Notes under the pieces: model-generated
What the model was told of the DNA's origin: nothing
Seen by the model: the letters and a program-made list of their open reading frames with translations, nothing else
Database searches by the model: none
Translations under genes and position numbers: made by a program
Shown: piece after piece, positions 44,901 through 51,297 of the stretch
How positions within the stretch are numbered: position 1 is the first letter of the stretch
How the letters are laid out: each line of letters starts with the position of its first letter
DNA from: CAYUMU01 sp964445985
Lineage (GTDB): Bacteria > Planctomycetota > Planctomycetia > Pirellulales > S012-138
Assembly: GCA_964445985.1 (NCBI GenBank)
Contig: CAYUMU010000049.1
Location: 1 to 51,297, forward strand
Length of the DNA stretch: 51,297 bases
Direction of reading: 5' to 3'

Positions 44901-45083
44901 TCGGCGAGCGCTGGCGCCGAAGTTCAACGCCCTCTGGCCACCGTCGTCATCGGCGGACTCATGACTTGCACCGTTCTCACACTCTTGGTGCTGCCCGCCA
45001 TCTATCGCTGGTTCGATCCCGCCGTAGAATCCGAGGAAGAACCTGCCGATGAGCCCGGGGCGCCCTCGCAAACTCTTCATTGA
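41946..45083 (+). CDS. CzcA-type heavy-metal RND efflux pump
   Basis: A 1045-residue inner-membrane proton/metal antiporter. The start is a GTG at 41946 with AAGGA eight bases upstream. Twelve membrane helices in the RND pattern are visible, e.g. FIVMLLAIVLLGVGFVSVAS at the N-terminus and the pair after FVGDAQ. The fourth helix has DFGVIVDGAVVMIEN, the signature of divalent-cation HME pumps (Zn, Co, Cd or Ni), unlike the copper/silver CusA form. Methionine-rich copper sites were not obvious. The adaptor is upstream; no outer-membrane channel gene is in the window. Confidence 0.93.
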   Translation: MVNHVINWSLDNRFIVMLLAIVLLGVGFVSVASLPLDAVPDLTNVQVQVLTTSPALGPVEVEQFITFPVENAMSGLPRVSEIRSISRFGLSAVTVAFEDGTDIYWARNLINERLQQARENIPPGMGDPQMGPIATGMSEIYQFEVRAKDGYSYNLMELRTILDWQIAFQLRSVPGVIEVNTFGGELKTYEVQIDPNKLLNFDISLGSIFKALEENNANAGGGYIMHGAEQRLIRGEGLVSSLDDIRNIVLDNRRDGTPIRISDIAEVEFAPMLRQGAVTRDGNREAVTGMVMMLMGGNSRQVVADVKDKIAQIQATLPTGVYIDTFYDRTELVDKTIHTIAENIGVGVVLVIVMLFLLLGDARAGLIVASAIPLSAMCALIAMNVAGVSANLMSLGAVDFGVIVDGAVVMIENAVRSASAYQRKMGPSHVPKSVFRESALEVGKPILFAGLIVIIVFLPILSLQGVEGKMFRPMAFTFMSALTGALILSVTVMPVMASLFLARRVSSGDTYLVRNLKRGYEPLLAFAMARPVAMLTTSAIVFAGSVMLTLGFGVEFVPKLDEGDIAIQAVRLPSVSLETSLDMTQAMERTLLKFPQVESVVSKTGRPEIANDPMGVHQTDIFVRLRPREDWPATITKEQLVEAMQIALEKAVPSNSYGFTQPIELRVQELVAGVRSDVGLSLYGDDLDVLKTIGDQIVRSLNQVDGAADVQAQQIAGLPYLRIKIRRDAIARYGINSSDVLNAVSVVGGMPVGEVFEGQRRFPLQVRIAPEWRQNVEKLRQMKIDDPQGRQIPISQLADIVVEDGPSEISRDSIRRRLLIQCNVRGRDLAGFVGDAQKTVQAQVQLPPGYSLAWGGQFQNLQQATARLMIAVPVALFLIFSLLYITFNSVKLTLLIYLNVPIAATGGIVALWLRDMPFSISAGVGFIALFGIAVMNGVVLVEHIRHLRVHGHNQQESVVRGSMDRLRPVLMTATCGALGFVPMAVSASAGAEVQRPLATVVIGGLMTCTVLTLLVLPAIYRWFDPAVESEEEPADEPGAPSQTLH

Positions 45084-45170
45084 TCAAATAACCCGGTCGC
45101 TGACGGCGCAGCAAGACCCGCCCCCAATTTATCAGCGGCCTGCTGCTGACAATACATAGCAATCCACACC

Positions 45171-45194
45171 GCTCCTGAACCCTCAGGCAGGAGC
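45171..45194. terminator. Candidate terminator hairpin after the efflux operon
   Basis: GCTCCTG (45171-45177) pairs with CAGGAGC (45188-45194) around a 10-base loop, 88 bases after the pump stop. No T-run follows, so this is only a candidate. Confidence 0.3.
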
Positions 45195-45341
45195 AGTCAA
45201 ACGGCCGAATGCCGCCAGCAGGTCTTGCAGCCCGCCACACCCGTCGCTTAGGCTCATGGCTTGCCACCCGCTCCGGCCATTGGTCGATGCCTGGTTGCCC
45301 TTCCCATCGATGTTTCCGCATTCGGTACAGGAGCCTTCTCC

Positions 45342-46364
45342 ATGTCCACAGCACTCACACCAACCCTTTCCGCGGCCAAACTCGGTTTGCTGTTGCTGTT
45401 GCTGGCCCAATCGCCGGCCGCCGCCCAGAGTGTGGGGGCGTCGGAAAAGCCCGAACTCCCCTCCGACCCCAGGGCCTGGCTCAACTCCACGCCGCTCTCG
45501 GTCGACATGCTCAAAGGCAAGGCCGCCGTGCTTTGGTACTTTGAAGAAGACTGCCCGCGCTGCCGCGAACGCTGGCCAGCCATGCTGAGCGAAGCCCGCA
45601 AGTTCCAGGGCAAGCCCGTGGTCTTCATCGGGGTGAATTCCGGCAACCCGCCCGCGGAAGTGCTCCGCTATGTTCGCGAAAACAATATCGATTGGCCGGT
45701 GATCGTCGATCCTTCGCGGCAATTTGAGAAGCAGAGCAACGTGGGAGAAATCAGTCTCACCAATATTTATCAAATGCGTCTGCTGGCGGCCGACGGCGAG
45801 ATGCGTCCCGCTGGCACCATCGATATCGCCACGGCCGCCAATGCCGTGCTGCAAGAGGCCGCCTGGAAAGTCGACCCGGCCTCCGTGCCCGCCAGCCTGC
45901 TCCCGGCCTGGAAAGCCATCGAGTTCGGCGACCATGCCAAGGGTGCGGTGCTCGTCAAGAAGTCGCTGAATTCGCGCGACGACGAAACCCGCGCCGCCGC
46001 CGAAAAACTCCAGGCCGCGGCGGCCGCTGATTGGAACGAGCTCGCAAAATCGGCCGAGATTGCCATGACAGCCGGCCGCGGCTGGGATGCCTACAAGCTC
46101 TACGCGCAAATCGCCACCCAGTTCAAAGGCTACGACCTCCCCCCGCAGTTTGAATCGGCTCGCAACGACCTCGAAAAAAGCCCCCAGATCAAGCGCCAGT
46201 TCGACGCCATCAAACGCTTCGAAGCCGCCACCCGCACGCCCCCTTCCAGCAACTCGGCCCGACAACGACTGATTTCCACGCTCAACCTGCTGATCAAAGA
46301 CTATCCCGACACCGAAGCGGCGCAAAAGGCCCAAGGGTTGCTCACGCAGATGAACGCGGACTGA
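45342..46364 (+). CDS. Thioredoxin/TlpA-like exported protein with a helical repeat tail
   Basis: A 340-residue protein. The ATG at 45342 has AGGAG eight bases upstream and gives a signal peptide (AAKLGLLLLLLAQSPAAAQS). A thioredoxin-like fold follows with the redox motif CPRC in YFEEDCPRCRERWPAML, then VVFIGVNSGNP and a conserved NIDWPVIVDPS. The C-terminal 150 residues are helical with TPR-like features (AYKLYAQIATQFKGY, LINLLIKDYPDTEAAQKAQG region). It may keep periplasmic thiols reduced, for example in metal-stress proteins. Location downstream of the efflux genes supports but does not prove that. Confidence 0.8.
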   Translation: MSTALTPTLSAAKLGLLLLLLAQSPAAAQSVGASEKPELPSDPRAWLNSTPLSVDMLKGKAAVLWYFEEDCPRCRERWPAMLSEARKFQGKPVVFIGVNSGNPPAEVLRYVRENNIDWPVIVDPSRQFEKQSNVGEISLTNIYQMRLLAADGEMRPAGTIDIATAANAVLQEAAWKVDPASVPASLLPAWKAIEFGDHAKGAVLVKKSLNSRDDETRAAAEKLQAAAAADWNELAKSAEIAMTAGRGWDAYKLYAQIATQFKGYDLPPQFESARNDLEKSPQIKRQFDAIKRFEAATRTPPSSNSARQRLISTLNLLIKDYPDTEAAQKAQGLLTQMNAD

Positions 46365-46390
46365 TTTCGCACCTGGGCACAAATAGAGTT

Positions 46391-46440
46391 ACCCGGGTCC
46401 CCACGATCGGCCGCGCCGGTAATATGCACGCGGTGGATGC
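46391..46440. repeat. Left copy of a repeat flanking the MazF module
   Basis: The core ACGATCGGCCGCGC with imperfect flanks (then a TGCACG block) recurs at 47143-47195. The two copies lie in the same sense on each side of the broken toxin-antitoxin genes. Confidence 0.45.
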
Positions 46441-46531
46441 CCACACCGGTTTGTTTGTCATGGGTCGGCGTAACCGTAAATCGTGCAAGCGCGTTGCCGA
46501 ATGAGTATTCAATGCAGATAATTAAATCACG

Positions 46532-46765
46532 ATGAACGCCATGAATCTTACCAACGAGCAACTCAAGGCGATCGAAGAAGGTCAGCCGGTTCCCGTCATT
46601 GTCGACGCCACCCGTTGCGTCGTCATCCGTGAAGACGTCTTTGAGAGAGTCCAGCAAGCTGTGGCCGACGATCATCAGGAGTTAAGAGCGATTCTCGCCC
46701 GCTCCGTCGAGAGTAGCGATTGGAACGACCCCAAGATGGATGTTTACGACCACTATGATGAATAG
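46532..46765 (+). CDS. Antitoxin-like protein upstream of a MazF-type gene
   Basis: A 77-residue protein (or 74 from the ATG at 46541). It has the short, acidic profile of an antitoxin that precedes PemK/MazF genes: MNLTNEQLKAIEEGQPVPVI, VIREDVFERVQQAVADD, then a negatively charged tail. No DNA-binding fold is obvious to me. Its stop overlaps the MazF start by eight bases, the usual coupling of such pairs. Since the toxin is broken, this gene may now be an orphan. Confidence 0.68.
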   Translation: MNAMNLTNEQLKAIEEGQPVPVIVDATRCVVIREDVFERVQQAVADDHQELRAILARSVESSDWNDPKMDVYDHYDE

Positions 46766-47103
46766 GGGCGATGTCGTTCTCGTGCATGTCCCCTTTGTGG
46801 GAGCCGCGGGCGGGAAGATCCGTCCTGCATTGATCGTGCAAAATGATCGCCTCAATCGCCTTCTCAACGAAACCGTTATTGCTGAGATCACATCCACGAT
46901 CCGGAATGTTGAACATCAAGTTGTGATTGGTGTAGCGACGCAGGATGGCGCAGCGACAGGTCTGAGACACGAATTCCGCCGTTCGCTGCGAGCGGCTGCA
47001 CACGATTCCCCAAGTCGATATTCAACGGGTCATTGGGCACCTATCACCGCAGCTTTTGGATCAAGTAGAAGCCGCTCTTCGATCGGCATTGAATATTGCG
47101 TAG
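46758..47103 (+). pseudogene. MazF/PemK-type toxin broken by one frameshift
   Basis: Codons from 46758 read MNRGDVVLVHVPFVGAAGGK, KIRPALIVQND and end in good register at GAATGLRH (46970). The next frame continues the family with NSAVRCERLHTIPQVDIQRV and IGHLSPQLLDQVEAALRSAL to a TAG at 47103. Removing one base near G46971 (CACGAATTCC) restores a normal endoribonuclease of about 115 residues. MazF-type toxins cut mRNA. Either the gene is truly inactive or the assembly has an error. Confidence 0.85.
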
Positions 47104-47142
47104 CTCAAGCCCAGGCGTCTCCTGCGGAAAAGGAAAAACTGC

Positions 47143-47195
47143 CCGGCCCTACGATCGGCCGCGCTGGTGGTGCGCACGGGGTGCGTAACCCTACG
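47143..47195. repeat. Right copy of a repeat flanking the MazF module
   Basis: Matches the left copy at 46391-46440 through ACGATCGGCCGCGC and a TGCGCACG block; the end continues into CCCTACGGGTA. About 750 bases separate the two copies. Confidence 0.45.
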
Positions 47196-47228
47196 GGTAT
47201 TCACGTCCCTTCGTTTGAGGGTCCTCAA

Positions 47229-48863
47229 ATGCCTTTGCGCATTATTTTATGGACGTCATTCGTTGTCCTGTCGTTGATCATCGCACCCGGATGTTCGAGG
47301 GAAGAGACGGCAAACCACAGGCCGGCCAAAGTCGTGCCCCAGGGGAAGCCACCCGAGAATTGGCTGCTGCCATACGTTGGGGAAGAGGTGGTCGGACTTG
47401 AAGCGGTGGACTTCACGCGACTGGGCCGGTTCGCCGCTCAGCGCGAGCAACTGATGCCGATCATACCCAACTTCAAGAATCTGCCCGATCTGGCGAATGT
47501 GCAACGATTGGCGGAATTGCTCGTGCGATGGGACGCTGATCGCGTGACCAGCGTCATCATTGGGCAGTGCGATTCCGCGCCCGCGGATGCCCTTGTTGAA
47601 GGGTTTGGACAATATCTTCGACCACTTGAAATCTTGGTTGACGGTGAACCCGTCAAAGGCGGCCCGCTGGAAATTCAATCGACTGTCGATGGCCATTTAT
47701 TTTTTGTGGGGAGCGAGTTTTCCATCAAGAGCGTAATGAACCGGAGCGGAGGAAAGGGTCCGATCGCCGATCGCTTGCGCAGTCTGGGGAACCATCTTTA
47801 TGTCAATCTCAGAACGCTTTCCCAAGAAGACCGAAAATGGGGAAACGAACACTATGTCGCAAATCCCGACCTTCTCGACTCTTATCGGCCTTACTACAAG
47901 CTGATGTTCGCGTCCAGCGCCATTGCGACTACTTTCGATGCCGACCCACAACTGGCGCTGCAGGCGCATCTGGAACTCGCCGACCCAACGCAGGCTTCGG
48001 AATTGATTGAGGTCGGTCAGTCGCAGCTCGATCTGCTTCGTCAGATCGCAGAGGACCGCTATTTTTGGCGCGACACGGAGTTCACGCAGGTCTTGAAGAA
48101 GAAGCTGGTTCTGCGATTGGCGGCAGAAGGGCAATTCTTGCCCGACCCTCAGGGGATCCGATTCGAATGGAAGGCTTCGCCGGAATCCACAGAACGATTG
48201 CACGCGAGCATTCCGCAGATGCTGGCGAACGCGGCGCAATCACAACAAGATTATCGACGGCGCGTCGTTATGTTAAACACTATGCAGGCTCTTGCTCAAT
48301 TCATGGTCAAACATGATCATTTCCCCACGAACATCTGCTCCGCGGATGGCGAACCCCTGATGAGTTGGCGCGTCCGTCTGCTTTCTGCTTTAGACGCTAA
48401 TGACATTTATCGCCAGTTGCGAATGGATGAACCTTGGAACAGTCCGCACAACGCGTCTCTGTTGGCAAAGGTCCATGCGCGCCTTTTCGCGGGGCATGCC
48501 GATACCCCTGACGATCATGCTGATATTCTCGCGGTCGTCGGCCAGAAAGATTTCAGCTTTTTGCCGAACCAGGTGGATGGCCCACCCGTCAAATCCGATG
48601 CCTTCACCGACGGGCTTGAAAAGACCGTGATGGTTGTCCTCGTCGATCCCAATCGTAGCGTTCCCTGGGCCAAGCCCGATGACTTTGTTTGGGATCCCGC
48701 GGCGCCCCACGCTGGCTTGGGCCTCGACGGGGAAAACAGGTTTCAGGTATTGCTGGGCGATAACAACATCATCAAGGTCTCCCGCGAGGAAGCCGCCGCA
48801 ACCCTCCGCGCCATGTTCGGCCGCAACGATGGGCAGAAGTACGAGTTGAAGCCAGTGGATTAG
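47229..48863 (+). CDS. Lipoprotein with a DUF1559-like C-terminal region
   Basis: A 544-residue protein starting at ATG 47229. The open frame reaches back into the broken MazF gene, which is an accident of the frameshift. The start has a lipoprotein signal (LSLIIAPGCSREE, with Cys as the lipid site). A large middle part shows no known domain. The C-terminal third has the pattern of planctomycete DUF1559 proteins (SWRVRLLSALDANDIYRQLR, MDEPWNSPHNASLLAKV), usually exported and processed surface proteins. The gene is monocistronic as far as visible. Confidence 0.78.
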   Translation: MPLRIILWTSFVVLSLIIAPGCSREETANHRPAKVVPQGKPPENWLLPYVGEEVVGLEAVDFTRLGRFAAQREQLMPIIPNFKNLPDLANVQRLAELLVRWDADRVTSVIIGQCDSAPADALVEGFGQYLRPLEILVDGEPVKGGPLEIQSTVDGHLFFVGSEFSIKSVMNRSGGKGPIADRLRSLGNHLYVNLRTLSQEDRKWGNEHYVANPDLLDSYRPYYKLMFASSAIATTFDADPQLALQAHLELADPTQASELIEVGQSQLDLLRQIAEDRYFWRDTEFTQVLKKKLVLRLAAEGQFLPDPQGIRFEWKASPESTERLHASIPQMLANAAQSQQDYRRRVVMLNTMQALAQFMVKHDHFPTNICSADGEPLMSWRVRLLSALDANDIYRQLRMDEPWNSPHNASLLAKVHARLFAGHADTPDDHADILAVVGQKDFSFLPNQVDGPPVKSDAFTDGLEKTVMVVLVDPNRSVPWAKPDDFVWDPAAPHAGLGLDGENRFQVLLGDNNIIKVSREEAAATLRAMFGRNDGQKYELKPVD

Positions 48864-49045
48864 ACAGGGCGCCTCGCTCCAGAATGGAGTGCGCCGGTTG
48901 CCGTCTGCGCCGCGCCGCGCTTTTCGACGGATGAATTGGCTGAGATCTCCTTTAGCCGTTGGTCCGTTCCTGGTTTGAATCGACACGGCCTTTAGCAAGG
49001 AGATATCGCCATCAAACCGAATGGGCAACGAGCGCAGTGAATGGA

Positions 49046-49081
49046 GATTCAACCCGCATTGTGGCAGGCAGAATGCCTGCC
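49046..49081 (+). repeat. Palindromic repeat, left copy bordering the Hint toxin module
   Basis: 36 bases that start GATTCAACCCGCATTG and contain GGCAGGCA followed by its complement TGCCTGCC. The copy at 51115-51149 is identical apart from one base deleted. Both point the same way. Confidence 0.85.
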
Positions 49082-49666
49082 CTACGGGTACTCCGGGTAC
49101 TCCGGGTACTCCGGTTCGTCGGTTTGATCGGCACTTTTTGGTTGGCCGTTGAGATCGCAGTCGCGTTGATCGAGTTGCGGGGACACAAGTGCGCTCCGGA
49201 AAACGTATGAGCTTCGAGAAAACGTCACAAGTTGACATCCGGCAAGATTAGCCGGAGCCACGTATATCGCTTGCGGCAGCGGCAACCATTCTTTCAGAAC
49301 CCGTTGCGCTGACGCGACGTTGCACTCGATTCCCTTTGAATAGAAGTCATCGCTGACGAACGAAACGCGATCCGAAGATTCAAGTGCTGCTATTCGACAT
49401 AACGTCTGAAAATCCGCCAAAACTCTCTGGGTTGTTGCAGCCAATGTTTCCGGGGGATCGTCGGGAAACGGGCCAGTACACGAAAACGCCTTGTTCCAAT
49501 CAATTCCACGCTCCCTCGGCAACAGCGGCAGGACACAGTTAAGCTTGTCCAGAACAGAGTCCGGATTATCGATGACGCGGGAGACAGGGAATCTCGCTTC
49601 ACTGTTCAAGGAATCGACCAGTTGCACAACTTCTTCGTCGTATTGATATGGACTATTGTCTTGCAT
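49082..49666 (-). CDS. Candidate immunity protein
   Basis: A 194-residue cytoplasmic-looking protein without a recognised domain (VSRVIDNPDSVLDKLNCVLP, RVLADFQTLCRIAALES, RVLKEWLPLPQAIYVAPANL). Its ATG is 6 bases after the stop of the Hint toxin, the canonical place for an immunity gene of a polymorphic toxin; that is the only basis for the call. The C-terminus ends in three EYP repeats written by a 9-base tandem repeat that touches the palindromic repeat, so the last residues may have been changed by DNA rearrangement. Confidence 0.6.
   Translation of the reverse strand: MQDNSPYQYDEEVVQLVDSLNSEARFPVSRVIDNPDSVLDKLNCVLPLLPRERGIDWNKAFSCTGPFPDDPPETLAATTQRVLADFQTLCRIAALESSDRVSFVSDDFYSKGIECNVASAQRVLKEWLPLPQAIYVAPANLAGCQLVTFSRSSYVFRSALVSPQLDQRDCDLNGQPKSADQTDEPEYPEYPEYP
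49086..49112. repeat. Three perfect copies of a 9-base unit
   Basis: GGGTACTCC repeated three times with a partial fourth. Read on the minus strand it encodes the EYPEYPEYP end of the immunity candidate. Perfect identity suggests recent slippage. Confidence 0.85.
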
Positions 49667-49672
49667 GTCGGA

Positions 49673-50971
49673 TCAGTTTGGGAACAATTGTCGAAGCACT
49701 GCGAGCATATCCGCCTCACTTTGAGAAAATGTGAAGTGCGGCCCAACTTCCTTACCGGCGAACACATTGATGTGAGCTTGGCTACGAGCATCAAATTCGA
49801 TTCGATAGCCAATATCACCATGACGCATTCCATTGGTTCGCCCGCCCATGTGCTTAACCGACATTCGAGACGGGAATGGCCTTGCTTTAGTCGAATCGAA
49901 ACCACGGGCCTTCAGCCAATCGAGAGCCTCTCGCATTCTTGGGTTGAAATCGGGACAACTGTTATGCACCAGCGTCCCCAGTGACCCTACGCGGAACACG
50001 TGCTCCGTCGTTTCCAGGTTGTACAGGAACCCGTGGTGCTCGATCGGCGTGACGGAGATCACGCGTTTGAGGCCGTAGGCCGTGTCGACGAGCTCGCCCG
50101 TGCGGAGCTCGCCGACTGCCACGAAGTCCTGACGGTCTTCCGACCAATAGGGGTGGTTGTCGGTGACGCCGGTGAGTTCGATCTGGTCTTCGAGCTTGAG
50201 ATGAACGACCTTGGTGTTTTCGTCGGCCTGGTGCTTGAACATGCCGGTAACGACGTTGCCTTTGCCGGGCTTGATCGGCGGGCACGGCCCGAGATAGGTG
50301 ACTTTCGCGTCACCCACCGCGCCCATTTCATACAGGTCGATGAAAATGGTGTTGCCCGGCTGGGCGTCGTGCTCTTCGATCCAGGTCAGCGGGCGTAGCA
50401 GGTCAATCCACAGCCCCAGCCCGCTGTCTTTGGTCATGTACAGGCTGATCTTCCGCCAAGTGGCCGGATCGGACTCGACGGTTTCCGCCTGTTCTCGGAT
50501 GGGGTTGCGGCCGGCTAAGCGGTCGCCGACGCGGACGTCTTCGATGGGTGTCGCGTGAGCGCGTCCGGTGGACGCATCGCCATGGGCCGGCGCGTCCTGA
50601 TTCAGCCATTGCCAGCCATAGTACGCCGCCACCAAGAAGCATAGGATTGCCGCGGCGCGCAGGAGGTAGTCGATAACATCCGGTTCGCTCTTCGCGACTT
50701 GCTTGGATGAGTACGCCGCGCGCCGCGGCTTAAAGTCGGCGCTGTGACCGTGACACGATTCCGCATCCGGTCCTAACGCCTCAATGGTGAGCGGCCTCTT
50801 GCGGCGCGGCGATTGCGGCTTCGTGACATCGCCAGAGTTCGCGAGCTCCGACGGATTTGATTGGGAACTTGGCTCTGAAGTCCGGGGGAGCGAGGCGAAA
50901 AACGCATCGTGAACGCTGGTCTTACTGTCAACCTGCCGTGGCGCGGGACGAACCTTGGCGCTGGAGATCAC
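49673..50971 (-). CDS. Membrane-anchored Hint-domain polymorphic toxin
   Basis: A 432-residue protein. The chosen start is a GTG at 50971 with GGGAG six bases upstream; the open frame beyond it to 51121 only translates a palindromic repeat. Residues 1-98 are disordered and basic, 101-123 a membrane helix (YLLRAAAILCFLVAAYYGW), and about 140-338 a pretoxin Hint domain with IEDVRVGDRLAGRNP, VTDNHPYWSEDRQDF and a closing HVFRVGSLGTLVHNS. The usual N-terminal Cys/Ser-Gly-Thr block of Hint is absent, so self-cleavage may be lost or modified. The last 94 residues (RHGDIGYRIEFDARSQAHIN, GKEVGPHFTF) form the toxin end, of a type I cannot name. The downstream gene is the likely immunity gene. Confidence 0.82.
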   Translation of the reverse strand: MISSAKVRPAPRQVDSKTSVHDAFFASLPRTSEPSSQSNPSELANSGDVTKPQSPRRKRPLTIEALGPDAESCHGHSADFKPRRAAYSSKQVAKSEPDVIDYLLRAAAILCFLVAAYYGWQWLNQDAPAHGDASTGRAHATPIEDVRVGDRLAGRNPIREQAETVESDPATWRKISLYMTKDSGLGLWIDLLRPLTWIEEHDAQPGNTIFIDLYEMGAVGDAKVTYLGPCPPIKPGKGNVVTGMFKHQADENTKVVHLKLEDQIELTGVTDNHPYWSEDRQDFVAVGELRTGELVDTAYGLKRVISVTPIEHHGFLYNLETTEHVFRVGSLGTLVHNSCPDFNPRMREALDWLKARGFDSTKARPFPSRMSVKHMGGRTNGMRHGDIGYRIEFDARSQAHINVFAGKEVGPHFTFSQSEADMLAVLRQLFPN

Positions 50972-51114
50972 GTTCTGCTCCCTGCAAGGATATGGCGAGA
51001 AGCCACGAGATGGGTTTGCCGCCGGGATTGTAGCGATCGCACAACGGGCAAGCAAACAATTTTTTTTCCGCGGGGGCGCTACTCTATGCCCAGTGCGAAC
51101 CGGCGAGGACCGGC

Positions 51115-51149
51115 GATTCAACCCGCATTGTGGCAGGCAAATGCCTGCC
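51115..51149 (+). repeat. Palindromic repeat, right copy bordering the Hint toxin module
   Basis: Same sequence as 49046-49081 minus one base. Here the hairpin is extended by further pairing with 51150-51160 (GCAATGTGGG). It sits about 145 bases upstream of the toxin start. Confidence 0.85.
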
Positions 51150-51297
51150 GCAATGTGGGCCGAATGCTCACGGTGATCGCTCTCGGTGACGAACGACGAT
51201 GATTTGCCTGGCTCGGCGCGGGAAGGAGAGCACGAAGCCTCTCATCCCTGAAAGAGTTTGAGCTGTCAACCCGGTTTAAGGGCGCATTTTTAGTTGG
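51150..51297. other. Window end without a recognised gene
   Basis: About 150 bases beyond the right palindrome. I see no convincing gene start. Frames here are short and carry no recognisable motif. Confidence 0.35.

Noticed and set aside
45101..45341. Possible gene between the RND pump and the thioredoxin-like protein
   Set aside because: Only short frames without ribosome sites or family motifs; the region is better read as terminator plus promoter.
46740..48863. One open frame of 707 codons starting at the MazF gene and running through the lipoprotein
   Set aside because: Codons 1-78 match MazF, then the frame is off by one; the lipoprotein signal at 47229 is a natural start. The fusion is an artefact of a frameshift.
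48390..49238. 282-codon minus-strand frame between the lipoprotein and immunity genes
   Set aside because: Covers the palindromic and 9-base repeats and overlaps two better genes; no recognisable residues.

Overview
The window looks like a chromosomal segment of a planctomycete (Planctomycetota, probably Pirellulales or a relative). The main reason is the density of families typical of that phylum: a DUF1501 protein beside a DUF1549/DUF1553 cytochrome-like protein, a DUF1552 protein beside a DUF1587/1592/1588/1585 protein, an ECF sigma factor with a FecR-type partner, a PQQ-type dehydrogenase with a C-terminal haem-binding module, and many Tat or Sec signal peptides. GC content is high. One scaffold gap (10 N) lies at 35557-35566. 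I saw no rRNA, tRNA, CRISPR array or transposase gene.

Layout. 1-20.1 kb is mostly secreted oxidoreductase and hydrolase-like genes: a Tat-exported TIM-barrel isomerase, DUF1501, DUF1549/1553, a FecR protein and ECF sigma factor (all minus), then a GSDH-fold dehydrogenase with cytochrome motifs, a Gfo/Idh/MocA oxidoreductase and a SAM methyltransferase (plus), then an unknown secreted protein and the DUF1552/DUF1592 pair (minus). 20.3-21.4 kb has a DUF1801 protein with a histone-like tail and acpS.

21.5-39.4 kb is the most unusual part. A minus-strand cassette (VgrG, PAAR, two paralogous tryptophan-rich proteins, a helical small protein, a C39-like cysteine peptidase with a zinc ribbon) is divergent from a 1926-residue protein, followed on the same strand by a 1591-residue relative. 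Both giants have one N-terminal membrane helix, a caspase-like fold whose catalytic His and Cys appear lost, and a long helical region. The first ends with a von Willebrand A domain, the second with beta-sandwich and carboxypeptidase-regulatory-like domains. No T6SS sheath, tube, baseplate or ATPase gene is in view. This is my candidate for an undescribed system: a VgrG/PAAR puncturing module paired with membrane-anchored pseudocaspase scaffolds.

39.7-46.4 kb is a heavy-metal efflux region (His-rich secreted protein, RND adaptor, CzcA-type pump, thioredoxin-like protein). 46.5-51.3 kb is accessory: a MazF-type toxin broken by one frameshift with its antitoxin-like partner, a lipoprotein with a DUF1559-like end, and a membrane-anchored Hint-domain polymorphic toxin with a candidate immunity gene. 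The last pair is bracketed by two almost identical direct copies of a palindromic repeat. Palindromic repeats occur in several places, including one inside the FecR coding sequence without breaking its frame.
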